From JAICUY01 sp035708065 (lineage in GTDB: Bacteria > Chloroflexota > Limnocylindria > QHBO01): a stretch of DNA of 64,000 bases. Below are positions 37,310 to 45,993 of this stretch, one piece after another (position 1 is the stretch's first letter; each line of letters begins with the position of its first letter). Both the position numbers and the translations under genes were made by a program. Location: positions 1 to 64,000 of the forward strand of contig DASSTC010000049.1 of NCBI GenBank assembly GCA_035708065.1. Direction: 5' to 3'. Under the pieces are notes generated by a model. The model did no database searches and was not told the DNA's origin. It was given only the letters and a program-made list of their open reading frames with translations.

Positions 37310-40300
37310 ATGCCGACGCCGGACGACCCCGCCGCCTACTGCGAGCTGCACGCGCACAGCAACTTCAGCTTCCTCGACGGCGCGAGCCACGTCGAGGATC
37401 TGGTGGCCCTGGCGGCGCTCCTCGATCTCCCGGCGCTGGCGATCACCGATCACGCCGGCCTGTACGCCGCCGTCCGGCTGGTCAAGGCAGCCGAGCAGAC
37501 CCAGACCGATGCCGCACGGTCCGCTGGCCTCTCCCCGGTCCGCCCCATCATCGGCCTGGAGCTGTCGATTCCCCGTGACGAGCACGAGCTGCGGCTCGCG
37601 CGTCGCGGTCGCAAGCTGAACGACCCGCTGCGTGGCGAGCGCGCCAGCCGCGGCTGGCCGGGCGAGCTGCATGCCGGACCGATGCCCGGCGACCATCTCG
37701 TGCTGCTGGCACGCGATGGCGACGGCTACACCGCCCTGTCGCGCCTGGCCAGCCGCGGCCATCTCGCCGGGGAGAAGCAGTTCCCGATCTTCGAGCGCTC
37801 GCTCGTCGAGGCGGCGCTCGACGAGGCACGCGGCCACCTCATCGGGCTGTCCGGCTGTCGCAACGGCGAGGTGCCGCGCCGCCTGCTGGCCGGCGACGAC
37901 GGCGAGGCGCTGGCCACGGCGCAACGCTGGGCGAGCCACTTCCCGGAGGGAGGCTTCGGCGTGGAGCTCAGCCATCACCTGCAGCCCGACGACGACTGGC
38001 TCGTCGCACAGCTCGCCGAGCTGGCGCGGCGCGCCGGGCTGCCCACGGTGGTCACCAACGAGGTGCACTACGCCGAGCCCGGCGGGCATCGGCTTCAGGA
38101 CGTCCTCGTCTGCATCCGCCACGGGGCGACGCTGACCGAGGCCCGCGAGCTGCTGCTGCCGAACGCCGAGTACCGGCTGAAGTCAGCGGCCGAGCTCGCA
38201 GCCATCGGTGCCGTCCTGCCCGAGGCGAGTGCGCGCCGGGCGTGGCGGCAGGGGATGGCCGAGGCGGCCCGCATCGGTCAGGCCTGCCGGCTGGATCTCA
38301 ATTTCGAGCGCTATCGGTTTCCGGGCTTCACGGTCCCCGAGGGCGAGACGCCGTTCTCATATCTGTACCAGCTTGCACACGACGGCTTACTGCGCCGTTA
38401 CCGGCCCATTACCAAGCGCGCACTGCAGCAGCTGACCCACGAGCTGGACATCATCGAGCGGACGCACCTCGCCGAGTTCTTCCTGATCGTGTGGGACCTG
38501 ATGGAGTTCGCGCGACGGCGCGGGATCATCGGGCAGGGGCGGGGGAGCGCCGGCGACTCGATCGTGGCCTACTGCCTGGGCATCACCAAGGTCGATCCGA
38601 TCGAGCACAAGCTGCTCTTCGAGCGCTTCATCAACGAGGCGCGCACGCTGCCCGACATCGACCTCGACTTCGACGTCAACCGCCGCGAGGAGGTGATCCA
38701 GTACCTGTACACCACGTACGGCGCGGATCACGCCGCGATGGTCTGCACCATCGTCACCTACCGGGCCCGATCGGCCGTGCGCGAGGTGGCCAAGGCGCTG
38801 GGCTTCCCGGCGGCATCGGTCGACCGGCTGGCCAAGGCGCTCGACACGCGCGATGCCTCGGACGTTGCCCGTGACCTGGCGTTGGACGGCTCGTTCGCCT
38901 GGCTCTTCGACGAGCTGGGGATCGACATGGATGCGGCGGCGGTGCCACCCGGCCGCGACGGTCGCGGCCAGCCGGTCTCGGAGGGCGGCTGGTACCCGCC
39001 GAAGCGGCCGCGCGTCTTCGACCAGTCGGTGACCGCCATCCGATTCGAGGCGACCCAGACGAAGCGCTACGCTGCGGGCGTTGTGCCCGAGCACTTGCCG
39101 CAGCCCCGCGACACCGGGTCGCCCGGTCCGGCCAGCGAGCGGCGCGCCGTCGTCCGCGTCGATCCGGAGAGCGGGATGCCGATCGAGGAGCGACGTGCGC
39201 GGTCGGTGATGTTGATCGCTGGCGGTCCGCAACCTGGCCAAACTTCAACCAGGATCGGCTTAGACAAAGACAAGGCGTCCGGGATGGGTGGCGGCGACGG
39301 AAATCGGCCCGCAAACCCCGCAAATCTTGGCACCCAAGGCGCTCGGAAGCCATCCGCGGCCTCGGCGCCCGGTACTCGCCTGCCTAAGCCCGGTGTCATT
39401 CAAGTTTGGCAAGAATCGGGCGAATCAGGCGCGGATGCGACGGATGCGACCGATGCCACCGATCCCACCGATGGGACCGCAGCCACGGCAGCCACCACTC
39501 CCCACGCCGCTCCCCGCAACCGGTGGCAATGGCTGCTCCAGCTGTGCGGCGAGATCGACGCCTTCCCGCGTCACCTCGGCATCCACGTCGGCGGAATGCT
39601 GGTGACCCGCACCCCGCTCATCGACCTCGTGCCGATCGAAAAGGCGACGATGCCGAACCGGGTCGTGACCCAGTACGACAAGGAGGACATCGAGCAGCTC
39701 GGCCTGGTGAAGATCGACCTGCTCAGCCTGCGCACCCTCGGCGTGGTGGCCGATGCGCTCGACCGCATCGAGCGCGACACGCAGACGCGGCCCGACCTCG
39801 ATCAACTCCCCCACGACGACCCCGACGTCTTCAAGACCATCCGCACTGCCGATACGGTCGGCATGTTCCAGATCGAGAGCCGCGCGCAGATGCAGGCGCT
39901 GCCCAAAGCCCGTCCCGAGCGCTTCGAGGACCTCGTCGTGCAGGTCGCGATCATCCGGCCCGGCCCGATCCAGGGCAACGCCGTGCATCCCTACCTGCGA
40001 CGGCGTGCCGGTGCCGAGGAGGTGACCTACCTCCATCCGAGCCTTGAGCCGATCCTCAGCGACACGCTCGGCGTGATCCTCTACCAGGAGCAGGTGATGC
40101 AGATCGCCATCGACGTCTGCGGCTACACGCCGCTCGAGGCGGACATCTTCCGCAAGGCGATGGGCAGCCATCGCAGCCATCGCGAGATGGAGAAGGAGCA
40201 CGCGCGCTTCGTGACCGGCGCCCAGCGCACCGGGCTGACAGGCGACGACGCCGAGGAGCTCTTCAAGCGCTGCGGCGCATTCGCCGAGTTCGGCTTCGCT

Positions 40301-41263
40301 CGAGCGCACGCCGCGGCCTTCGCCAAGATCACCTACGACACCGCCTGGCTGAAGCTGCATTACCCGGCGCACTACTACGCCGGCATCCTCAACAACCAGC
40401 CGATGGGCTTCTACTCCCCGGCGGTGATCGTCAACGACGCCAAGCGTCACGGCATCGCCGTCCTGCCCGTCGACGTCAACGAGTCGGCATGGGAGCACGA
40501 CACCCGACCGATGCCGGACGGCAGGTTCGCCCTGCGCCTGGGGCTGAGCCAGGTCAAGGGCATCGGCGAGGCCGAGCGGGAGCGTCTCACCATCGAACGT
40601 GCAACCGGTCCGTATCGGTCCGTCAGGGAGTTCGTGGCGCGCACCGGACTGGGCGAGCAGGTCATCGAACGGCTGATCAGCATCGGTGCCTTCGACTGGA
40701 CCGATGCGCCGCGTCGCGAGCTGCTCTGGCAGCTGCGCAGCACCCTGGCCGACGCGAACCCCGCGCATCCCGCGCTGGGCCTGACCGATGACGCCCAGCG
40801 CACGCTGGGTGCCTCCCTGCCGGCGATGACCGATGCAGAACGGGTCGCCGCCGACTACCGCGACACCGGCGTCTCGCCGAATCTCCACGCCGTCGAGCTG
40901 TACCGCGAGCGCCTGGCTGGTGCCGGCGTGATCCCGGTGGCCGATGCCGGCCGGCGCCGGGATCGCTCGATGATCCGGCTGGCAGGGCTGGCGGTCAGCA
41001 TCCAGCACCCGATGACCGCCAAGCACTTCGTCTTCATCGCGCTCGAGGACGAGAGCGGCATGATCAACGTCACCCTGCGGCCGGACGTCTACCAGCGCTA
41101 CCGCGGCCTGCTGCATCGCCACCCGCTGCTGGTGATCGACGGCGTCCTGCAGGTGGAGGGCGAGGTCCTCAACGTCGTCGCGCGGCGAGTGCGCGGCGTC
41201 GACGAGGTCGTGGCCGAGACGACCCGGATGGATCTCACGCGGCAGCAGCGGATGTTCCGCTAG
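37310..41263 (+). CDS. dnaE2: Error-prone DNA polymerase DnaE2 (ImuC)
   Basis: C-family polymerase that performs translesion synthesis with ImuA and ImuB. 1317 residues, about 220 more than usual DnaE2. Order: PHP domain (YCELHAHSNFSFLDGASH near residue 12, NEVHYAEPGGHRLQDVL), palm with catalytic aspartates in LPDIDLDFDVNRRE near residue 447, fingers, GFARAHAAAFAKITYDTAWLK, and a C-terminal OB domain (IRLAGLAVSIQHPMTAKH). An extra segment of roughly 200 residues lies between about 540 and 740; part of it is the palindromic insert at 39235-39413 and part a (T)DAT repeat. The usual core resumes at LCGEIDAFPRHLGIHVGGML. Confidence 0.95.
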   Translation: MPTPDDPAAYCELHAHSNFSFLDGASHVEDLVALAALLDLPALAITDHAGLYAAVRLVKAAEQTQTDAARSAGLSPVRPIIGLELSIPRDEHELRLARRGRKLNDPLRGERASRGWPGELHAGPMPGDHLVLLARDGDGYTALSRLASRGHLAGEKQFPIFERSLVEAALDEARGHLIGLSGCRNGEVPRRLLAGDDGEALATAQRWASHFPEGGFGVELSHHLQPDDDWLVAQLAELARRAGLPTVVTNEVHYAEPGGHRLQDVLVCIRHGATLTEARELLLPNAEYRLKSAAELAAIGAVLPEASARRAWRQGMAEAARIGQACRLDLNFERYRFPGFTVPEGETPFSYLYQLAHDGLLRRYRPITKRALQQLTHELDIIERTHLAEFFLIVWDLMEFARRRGIIGQGRGSAGDSIVAYCLGITKVDPIEHKLLFERFINEARTLPDIDLDFDVNRREEVIQYLYTTYGADHAAMVCTIVTYRARSAVREVAKALGFPAASVDRLAKALDTRDASDVARDLALDGSFAWLFDELGIDMDAAAVPPGRDGRGQPVSEGGWYPPKRPRVFDQSVTAIRFEATQTKRYAAGVVPEHLPQPRDTGSPGPASERRAVVRVDPESGMPIEERRARSVMLIAGGPQPGQTSTRIGLDKDKASGMGGGDGNRPANPANLGTQGARKPSAASAPGTRLPKPGVIQVWQESGESGADATDATDATDPTDGTAATAATTPHAAPRNRWQWLLQLCGEIDAFPRHLGIHVGGMLVTRTPLIDLVPIEKATMPNRVVTQYDKEDIEQLGLVKIDLLSLRTLGVVADALDRIERDTQTRPDLDQLPHDDPDVFKTIRTADTVGMFQIESRAQMQALPKARPERFEDLVVQVAIIRPGPIQGNAVHPYLRRRAGAEEVTYLHPSLEPILSDTLGVILYQEQVMQIAIDVCGYTPLEADIFRKAMGSHRSHREMEKEHARFVTGAQRTGLTGDDAEELFKRCGAFAEFGFARAHAAAFAKITYDTAWLKLHYPAHYYAGILNNQPMGFYSPAVIVNDAKRHGIAVLPVDVNESAWEHDTRPMPDGRFALRLGLSQVKGIGEAERERLTIERATGPYRSVREFVARTGLGEQVIERLISIGAFDWTDAPRRELLWQLRSTLADANPAHPALGLTDDAQRTLGASLPAMTDAERVAADYRDTGVSPNLHAVELYRERLAGAGVIPVADAGRRRDRSMIRLAGLAVSIQHPMTAKHFVFIALEDESGMINVTLRPDVYQRYRGLLHRHPLLVIDGVLQVEGEVLNVVARRVRGVDEVVAETTRMDLTRQQRMFR
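39235..39413. repeat. Palindromic element inserted in frame in dnaE2 (copy 2)
   Basis: 179 nt bounded by TGGCCAAACTT and AAGTTTGGCAAG. The ends form inverted repeats that also include GGCTTAG/CTAAGCC further in. It is related to copy 1 in imuB at both ends. The right end is read in the same frame in both genes (KP-V--VWQ), but the left end is read in different frames (PNFNQD versus GQTSTR). It is followed by an imperfect GCGGATGCGAC-like tandem repeat (39430-39470). Confidence 0.7.
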
Positions 41264-41267
41264 CCCG

Positions 41268-41334
41268 TATACTCGCCGCCTGACCCGATCCGGCACGAAT
41301 CCGGCAAGCCTGGCCTCGCACGCCACAGTGCGAG
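41268..41334 (+). promoter_or_regulatory. Promoter and leader hairpin of the family 2 glycosyltransferase
   Basis: TATACT (41268-41273) follows the dnaE2 stop directly. In the leader CTCGCAC (41315-41321) and GTGCGAG (41328-41334) form a 7-bp hairpin with a 6-nt loop. CAGGAGAG precedes ATG 41360. No known riboswitch was recognised. Confidence 0.4.
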
Positions 41335-41359
41335 CGCCGCAGCTCGCGTCAGGAGAGCC

Positions 41360-42148
41360 ATGAACGCCGTCCTGCAGTCTCGCGTCGACGTCGCGCCACT
41401 GCCCGCCACGACCGCCGCGGTCGTCATCGTCCCGGCCTACAACGAGGAGGCCGGGCTGGCGGCCGTGCTGCACGAGCTCGCTCCGCTGCGCGAGCAGGGC
41501 ATCGAGGTGCTCGTCGTCGACGACGCCTCGACCGATCGCACCGTGCTTGTCGCCGAGGCGGCCGGCGTGCGGGTCATTCGCCGCCGCCGTAACGGCGGCA
41601 AGGGTGCGGCCATCCGCACGGGCGTCGCGGCGGTCGACGCGCCGAAGGTCGTGACCATCGACGCCGACGGTACCTATCCGGTCGAGGCGATCGTGCCGAT
41701 CGTGCGCCTGCTCGACGATCACGACATCGTCCTCGGCGCGCGCACAGTCGGGCGCGGCAACATCCCCATCTTCAACCGGCTGGGCAACACCGCGCTGCGG
41801 CTCGTGATCCGCGCGGCGTCGGGCTTCGGATCCGCGGATCCGCTCACCGGCCTGTACGGCATTCGCCGCGAGCATCTCGACGCGATGGAGCTGCGCTCCG
41901 ACGGCTTCGCGATCGAGGCCGAGATCGCGGTGAAGAGCGCCCGGCTCGGACTGCGGCACGTCGACTACCCGATCGGCTACGCCGAGCGCATCGGCGAGTC
42001 GAAGCTCAACCCGGTGCGCGACGGGAGCGTCATCGCCGCCACGATCCTGCGGCTGGTGCTCGACGGCAGCCTCACCCGGCTGACGCGCCGCCGGCGACGG
42101 CGCCGCGCTCGCTTGCTGGCTCGTGCCCGGCGGATGACCCGCAGCTGA
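41360..42148 (+). CDS. Family 2 glycosyltransferase (DPM1/DolP-mannose synthase-like)
   Basis: 262-residue GT-A enzyme without large membrane domains. It carries VVIVPAYNEEAGLAAVLHEL, LVVDDASTDRT and the metal-binding TIDADGTYP (DxD-like) motifs, plus RRRRNGGKGAAIRTGV. Such enzymes transfer a sugar from a nucleotide donor to a polyprenyl phosphate. The neighbouring GT39-type membrane protein would be a natural user of the lipid-linked sugar. The C-terminal tail is strongly basic. The ATG is preceded by AGGAGAG. Confidence 0.88.
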   Translation: MNAVLQSRVDVAPLPATTAAVVIVPAYNEEAGLAAVLHELAPLREQGIEVLVVDDASTDRTVLVAEAAGVRVIRRRRNGGKGAAIRTGVAAVDAPKVVTIDADGTYPVEAIVPIVRLLDDHDIVLGARTVGRGNIPIFNRLGNTALRLVIRAASGFGSADPLTGLYGIRREHLDAMELRSDGFAIEAEIAVKSARLGLRHVDYPIGYAERIGESKLNPVRDGSVIAATILRLVLDGSLTRLTRRRRRRRARLLARARRMTRS

Positions 42149-42312
42149 TCAGCCGGCGATCCCCGGCGGACCGCTCGCCGGCCGCAACCGCCGCGCTGCT
42201 CGTCGTCGCGGTAGGAGCGCTGTCGAGCGCCGCGCTCGTCATCGCCTCCGCGGTCCGGCTCGTCTCGCTCGGGCCGTCGCTGCCGCTGCGCCTGCTGATC
42301 GGGGCGCCGCTG

Positions 42313-44073
42313 GTGCTGGTCATCGGGCTGGCGCTGCTCTGGATCGTCGGCCGACGCCTGTCGCCCCGCGACCTGGGGCACCGCGCGGCGGTCATGCTGG
42401 CTGCCGTCTCGTTGCCGGTCGCCGTGGCGCTGCCACTGAGCTGGTTCGCCGGCGTCTCCCGGGACGTGGGTCTCTTCGAGGTGTGCCTGCTCGTCGCCGC
42501 CGTCCTCGCCGTCCTCACGGGCGCCACGCTGGCGCTCGCCCGCCCTCCGCTCGGCGCCTGGCTTCGGCGTCCGAGCCTGGCGGGCGCCTCGCGCGCCGAG
42601 CTGCTGCTGATCGGAGGAATCCTTGTGCTCTTCGCGGCAATCGTGGTGCGGCTCATCGCGGTCCGCCCGGTGATGGGCTTCGATGAGTCGATCTACGCGC
42701 TGACCTCGCGCTGGTGGGTGAGCGGCACGCCGAACACCGGCTGGTCGGCGCACCGCTCGCCGGGGATGTCGCTGCTGGGCATTGTCGCCGTGCCGTTCGC
42801 ACCGGCCGAGGCACCGTTCCGGGTGTTCGGCCTGCTGTTCGGACTCGGCGCGCTGGCGGTCACCTGGCGGCTCGGCCGGGAGCTGGCCGGGCCGGCGGCC
42901 GGAGTCGCCGCCGCGCTGACGGTCGCCACCATTCCCGACTTCCAGCTGAATGCCGGCGCGTTCCTCACCGACGTGCCGTCGGCGGCGCTGATGATCCTGC
43001 TCATGCTGCTCGCCTGGCGCTGCTTTGAGACCGGGGCCGAAGCCGACCCGGCTGGCGCGCGTCGCGGGCTGCTGCTCCTTGCTCCCGTCGCCGCGATCAC
43101 GTTCTACGTCCGCTACGGCGCCGCGGTGCCGATCGTGCTGCTCGTCGCGACCGTCCTCCTGCTGTGGCCGGGGCGCATCTGGCGCTGGTGGCGGAGCGTG
43201 CTCGTCACGGCGGCGCTCCTCGTCGTGCTGCTGGTGCCGCACATGATCTATGCCACCAGCCTGCTCGGTGCCCCCTGGAGCATCGCGCTCAGCGCGCGGA
43301 ACCTCGCCGCGCCGGCGTACCTCGGCCAGGCGCTGCAGATCTACCTGTCGCAGTTCTTCACCACCGTTGCGGGACCGATCGCCGGGGCGCTCGCCGTGGC
43401 CGGCATCGGGGGCGCGGCGTTCCACCTCCTGGCTCGGCGTCGGTTCGATCGCCTGTCGAGGGCGTACCTGTTCGTCCTGCTCCCGGCCCTCTCGGTTGGC
43501 CTGCTGCTCGGCCTCGTCACGCTGGCACAGACGCGCTACATCTACGTGTCGCTGATCCTCCTCGCGGTTGCCGGCGGCCTCGCCATCGCGCCGCTCTGGC
43601 GGCGCCTGCCCACGCTGCCGCGCATCGGAACGGCCACGCTCGCGTTCGTCGCGATCGCCATCGCGATGCTGAACGCAGGCACGACCATGGTCGCCGCGCA
43701 GGCGGCGTATGCCCGCACCCAGCGCGACATCGTCATCGCCAGCGAACGGATCCGGGCCGATGCGCTGGACTCCAGCCCGGGTGGCCACCTCGACTGCTCG
43801 GTGCTCGCCTTCCCGGTGCCGGCGGTGACCTGGTATTCCGGCTGCGCGACGTTCCACTTCGGTTATCCGGCACAGCCCGGTCGCGATGCACTGCTCACCG
43901 GGCCGCATCGGTATCTCGTGCTCCTCTCGGGAACGACCGTTCGCCAGCCGCAGGGACCGATGCTCGACGGCTACCTGCGCCTCGTCGAGCCGCAGCCATT
44001 CGCCACGGTCGATGACCAGGCCGCCGGCGGCATCGCGGTCCGGATCTACCGGTTCCGCACCCCCGCGAACTGA
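42313..44073 (+). CDS. GT39-type (ArnT/PMT-like) membrane glycosyltransferase
   Basis: At least 586 residues with about 12 predicted membrane helices and the extracytoplasmic acidic loop MGFDESIYALTSRWW that carries the catalytic Asp/Glu of GT-C enzymes. It probably transfers a sugar from a polyprenyl-phosphate donor made by the preceding GT2. GTG 42313 is the first normal start, but the frame is open back to 42145 and encodes an additional hydrophobic helix (ALLVVAVGALSSAALVIASAV), so translation may begin near CTG 42145 or ATC 42148 at the GT2 stop, or by frameshifting from GT2. It is convergent with the VIT gene. Confidence 0.82.
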   Translation: MLVIGLALLWIVGRRLSPRDLGHRAAVMLAAVSLPVAVALPLSWFAGVSRDVGLFEVCLLVAAVLAVLTGATLALARPPLGAWLRRPSLAGASRAELLLIGGILVLFAAIVVRLIAVRPVMGFDESIYALTSRWWVSGTPNTGWSAHRSPGMSLLGIVAVPFAPAEAPFRVFGLLFGLGALAVTWRLGRELAGPAAGVAAALTVATIPDFQLNAGAFLTDVPSAALMILLMLLAWRCFETGAEADPAGARRGLLLLAPVAAITFYVRYGAAVPIVLLVATVLLLWPGRIWRWWRSVLVTAALLVVLLVPHMIYATSLLGAPWSIALSARNLAAPAYLGQALQIYLSQFFTTVAGPIAGALAVAGIGGAAFHLLARRRFDRLSRAYLFVLLPALSVGLLLGLVTLAQTRYIYVSLILLAVAGGLAIAPLWRRLPTLPRIGTATLAFVAIAIAMLNAGTTMVAAQAAYARTQRDIVIASERIRADALDSSPGGHLDCSVLAFPVPAVTWYSGCATFHFGYPAQPGRDALLTGPHRYLVLLSGTTVRQPQGPMLDGYLRLVEPQPFATVDDQAAGGIAVRIYRFRTPAN

Positions 44074-44086
44074 CCGGCCGCCGTCG

Positions 44087-44896
44087 TCAGCCGGACGACG
44101 CGCCGAGGAGCGCCGGCAGCACGCTGCCGAAGAAGTACCCGACGATGCCGGCGAAGGCGCCCAGCAGGACGATCTCGCTGCCGGACTGGAACCAGCGCCG
44201 TCGGGTCCAGCGTGACTTCATGACGCCGATGCCGAACAGCACCGCCACGGTGAGCACCACCGATACGTAGGTTGCCCCGCCGCCGCTCACCGGCAGGAAG
44301 ACATAGGGGACCAGCGGGAATGCCGAGCCGAGCCCGAAGGCCGCTCCCATGATCACCGACCCCTGGAATGGCGAGCCGTGCGCCTCCTCGACCGCGAGCC
44401 CGAGCTCCTTCTCGACCATCGTCTTGAGCAGGACATCGGGATGGCGCGCCATCACTGCGGCCACGTCGGCGGCGTCGGCTCGCGGCAGACCGTCCTCCTC
44501 GAGCATGTAGGCGATCTCGGCCTCGGCCTCGCCGGGCCGCTCGGCGACCTCCTCACGCTCGCCGGCGATCTGCGCGTCGAAGATCTCGCGCTGGCTCTTG
44601 CTGCTCGTGTACTCGCCGGCCGCCATGCTGAAGATCCCCGCCAGGGCCGATGCAATGCCGGCCACCATGATCGGGAAGCGGTCCGGCGTCGCGCCGGCGA
44701 CCGTGCTGACCACCGCGAGGGTGGAGACGAGGCCGTCCTGCGCCCCGAAGATCGCCTCCCGGATCTCACCCAGCAGGCCGGCACGCCGGCGCTCCTCGGC
44801 GAGGTGCGCCGCGACCCAGGCACGGTCGAACTCGTGCGCGTCGAGCTCGGCGCGCACCGCCTCGTCGTCCATCCGCCGCAGGTCGTCGGCCTCCAT
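44087..44896 (-). CDS. VIT/CCC1-family iron or manganese transporter
   Basis: 269 residues. The start has a short acidic helical region and then the VIT core: GEIREAIFGAQDGLVSTLAVVSTVAGA is the family signature of the first helix, followed by SMAAGEYTSSKSQREI, an acidic cytoplasmic metal-binding domain (about 115-175, many Glu), and three further helices. It exports Fe2+/Mn2+ from the cytosol. The -10 TAGGAT (minus strand, 44908-44903) is 6 nt from the start codon, so it is probably leaderless. Confidence 0.9.
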   Translation of the reverse strand: MEADDLRRMDDEAVRAELDAHEFDRAWVAAHLAEERRRAGLLGEIREAIFGAQDGLVSTLAVVSTVAGATPDRFPIMVAGIASALAGIFSMAAGEYTSSKSQREIFDAQIAGEREEVAERPGEAEAEIAYMLEEDGLPRADAADVAAVMARHPDVLLKTMVEKELGLAVEEAHGSPFQGSVIMGAAFGLGSAFPLVPYVFLPVSGGGATYVSVVLTVAVLFGIGVMKSRWTRRRWFQSGSEIVLLGAFAGIVGYFFGSVLPALLGASSG

Positions 44897-44995
44897 CGCC
44901 TGATCCTAGCCCCCGCCGCTCGTCGCGCGCCGCCGCGGGAACCGCTGCGCGTCGCGCACGTCTTGAGTGCAACCAGCAATCTTCGGGAGGATCAC

Positions 44996-45916
44996 ATGTC
45001 CCGCACCGATGCGCCCCGCGCAGCCCATCGTCGCGCTGCGCTCGTACCCATCACCCTGCTCGTCGCCTTGCTGCTCGTCGCCTGCAGCGGCGGCGCCGGC
45101 ACGGCCCAGCCGCCAGTGCCGGCGGCAGGGGTGGGAGACCGCCTCGCCGAGGCGCCGAAAGGAGGATCGGCGGCCGGACCGTCCGGCGCGCCGGACGCGG
45201 CCGAGGTCGATGCCGAGCGACGGATCGTGAAGACCGGCGAGATCAGCATCCGCGTGCCGAATGTCGCCGAGGCGCTCGCCAGCGTGCGCGCCACGACCCA
45301 GCGGCTCGGCGGCTACGTCGGCGGCTCGCAGGCCGGCACCCTCGAGGATGCTGCGACGCTGACGCTGCGGATCCCCGCGGACCGCTTCGATGACGCGCTG
45401 GCGGCGCTCCACGAGCTCGACGGCAAGGTCCTCGTCGAGGCGACCCGCGAGGAGGACGTCACGTCGACGATCGTCGACCTCGACGCACGGATCGCGAACC
45501 TCGTGGCCTCCGAGGCGCAGTACCGCGCGCTCCTGGCACGCGCCGAGAAGATCGACGACGTCCTCAGCGTCCAGTCGCGGCTCGACGAGGTGCGCGGCCA
45601 GATCGAGCAGCTCAAGGGCCAGCTGAAGTCGGTGAGCGGCCAGGCCGATCTCGCCACGCTGACCGTGACGCTGACGCCCGACGACAAGCCGGTCCAGCAG
45701 GCGTCGAGCAACTGGGATCCCGGCGCCACCGCATCGCAGGCGCTCGCGGCGCTGGTCGAGATCGGGCAAGGACTGGCGTCGGCGGTGATCTGGTTCGGCA
45801 TCGTCTGGCTGCCGGTGCTGCTGATCCTGGCCATCGTCGCCACGCTCGTGCTGCGTGCGCTGCTCGAGCTGCGCCGGAGGCTGCCCGCCACGCCGAGCGA
45901 CACGTCGGCCGGCTGA
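44996..45916 (+). CDS. DUF4349 lipoprotein
   Basis: 306 residues from ATG 44996, which has GGGAGG 6 nt upstream. Signal with lipobox LLVAC. The DUF4349 domain (about 75-270) includes IVKTGEISIRVPNVAEAL, the RIPADRFDDALAALHELDGKV segment and a long coiled coil (VDLDARIANLVASEAQYRALL to IEQLKGQLKSVSGQ). A C-terminal membrane helix (IWFGIVWLPVLLILAIVATLVL) follows. The family is envelope-located with unknown function. Upstream open frame to 44378 is antisense to the VIT gene and is ignored. Confidence 0.8.
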   Translation: MSRTDAPRAAHRRAALVPITLLVALLLVACSGGAGTAQPPVPAAGVGDRLAEAPKGGSAAGPSGAPDAAEVDAERRIVKTGEISIRVPNVAEALASVRATTQRLGGYVGGSQAGTLEDAATLTLRIPADRFDDALAALHELDGKVLVEATREEDVTSTIVDLDARIANLVASEAQYRALLARAEKIDDVLSVQSRLDEVRGQIEQLKGQLKSVSGQADLATLTVTLTPDDKPVQQASSNWDPGATASQALAALVEIGQGLASAVIWFGIVWLPVLLILAIVATLVLRALLELRRRLPATPSDTSAG

Positions 45917-45930
45917 GCAAACGGCTCAGC
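45912..45930 (+). terminator. Hairpin over the DUF4349 stop codon
   Basis: GCTGAGC (45912-45918) and GCTCAGC (45924-45930) form a 7-bp stem with a 5-nt loop that overlaps the TGA stop. No T-run follows. It may shield the carA promoter that begins next. Confidence 0.4.
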
Positions 45931-45938
45931 GGATGCGC

Positions 45939-45990
45939 TAGACTCACCCCGGTCCTTTAAGACCGGCACCGAGATGCCGGAAAGGAGCGG
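45939..45990 (+). promoter_or_regulatory. carA promoter and PyrR-type leader that sequesters the ribosome-binding site
   Basis: The -10 TAGACT (45939-45944) predicts a transcript starting near G45951. The first bases TCCTTT (45953-45958) pair perfectly with AAAGGA (45981-45986), the Shine-Dalgarno of carA. Between them CCGGCA (45963-45968) and TGCCGG (45975-45980) form a second stem with loop CCGAGA, resembling the CCnGAGA core of PyrR-binding loops. A pyrimidine-responsive repressor would thus hide the ribosome-binding site. Similar short leaders are known for pyr operons of high-GC Gram-positives. No pyrR is in the window. Confidence 0.7.
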
Positions 45991-45993
45991 GTG

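Noticed and set aside
39430..39475. GATGCGAC/GATGCCACC tandem run in dnaE2 as a separate repeat family
   Set aside because: A short imperfect coding repeat (Asp-Ala-Thr) next to the palindromic insert; treated as part of the same variable loop.
39425..41959. 844-codon minus-strand open frame antisense to dnaE2
   Set aside because: Shadow of dnaE2 and the GT2 gene; long only because stop codons are rare at this G+C.
41977..43908. 643-codon minus-strand open frame rich in Arg, Gln, Glu and Gly
   Set aside because: Antisense to the GT39 membrane protein; charged low-complexity composition is the mirror of hydrophobic codons.
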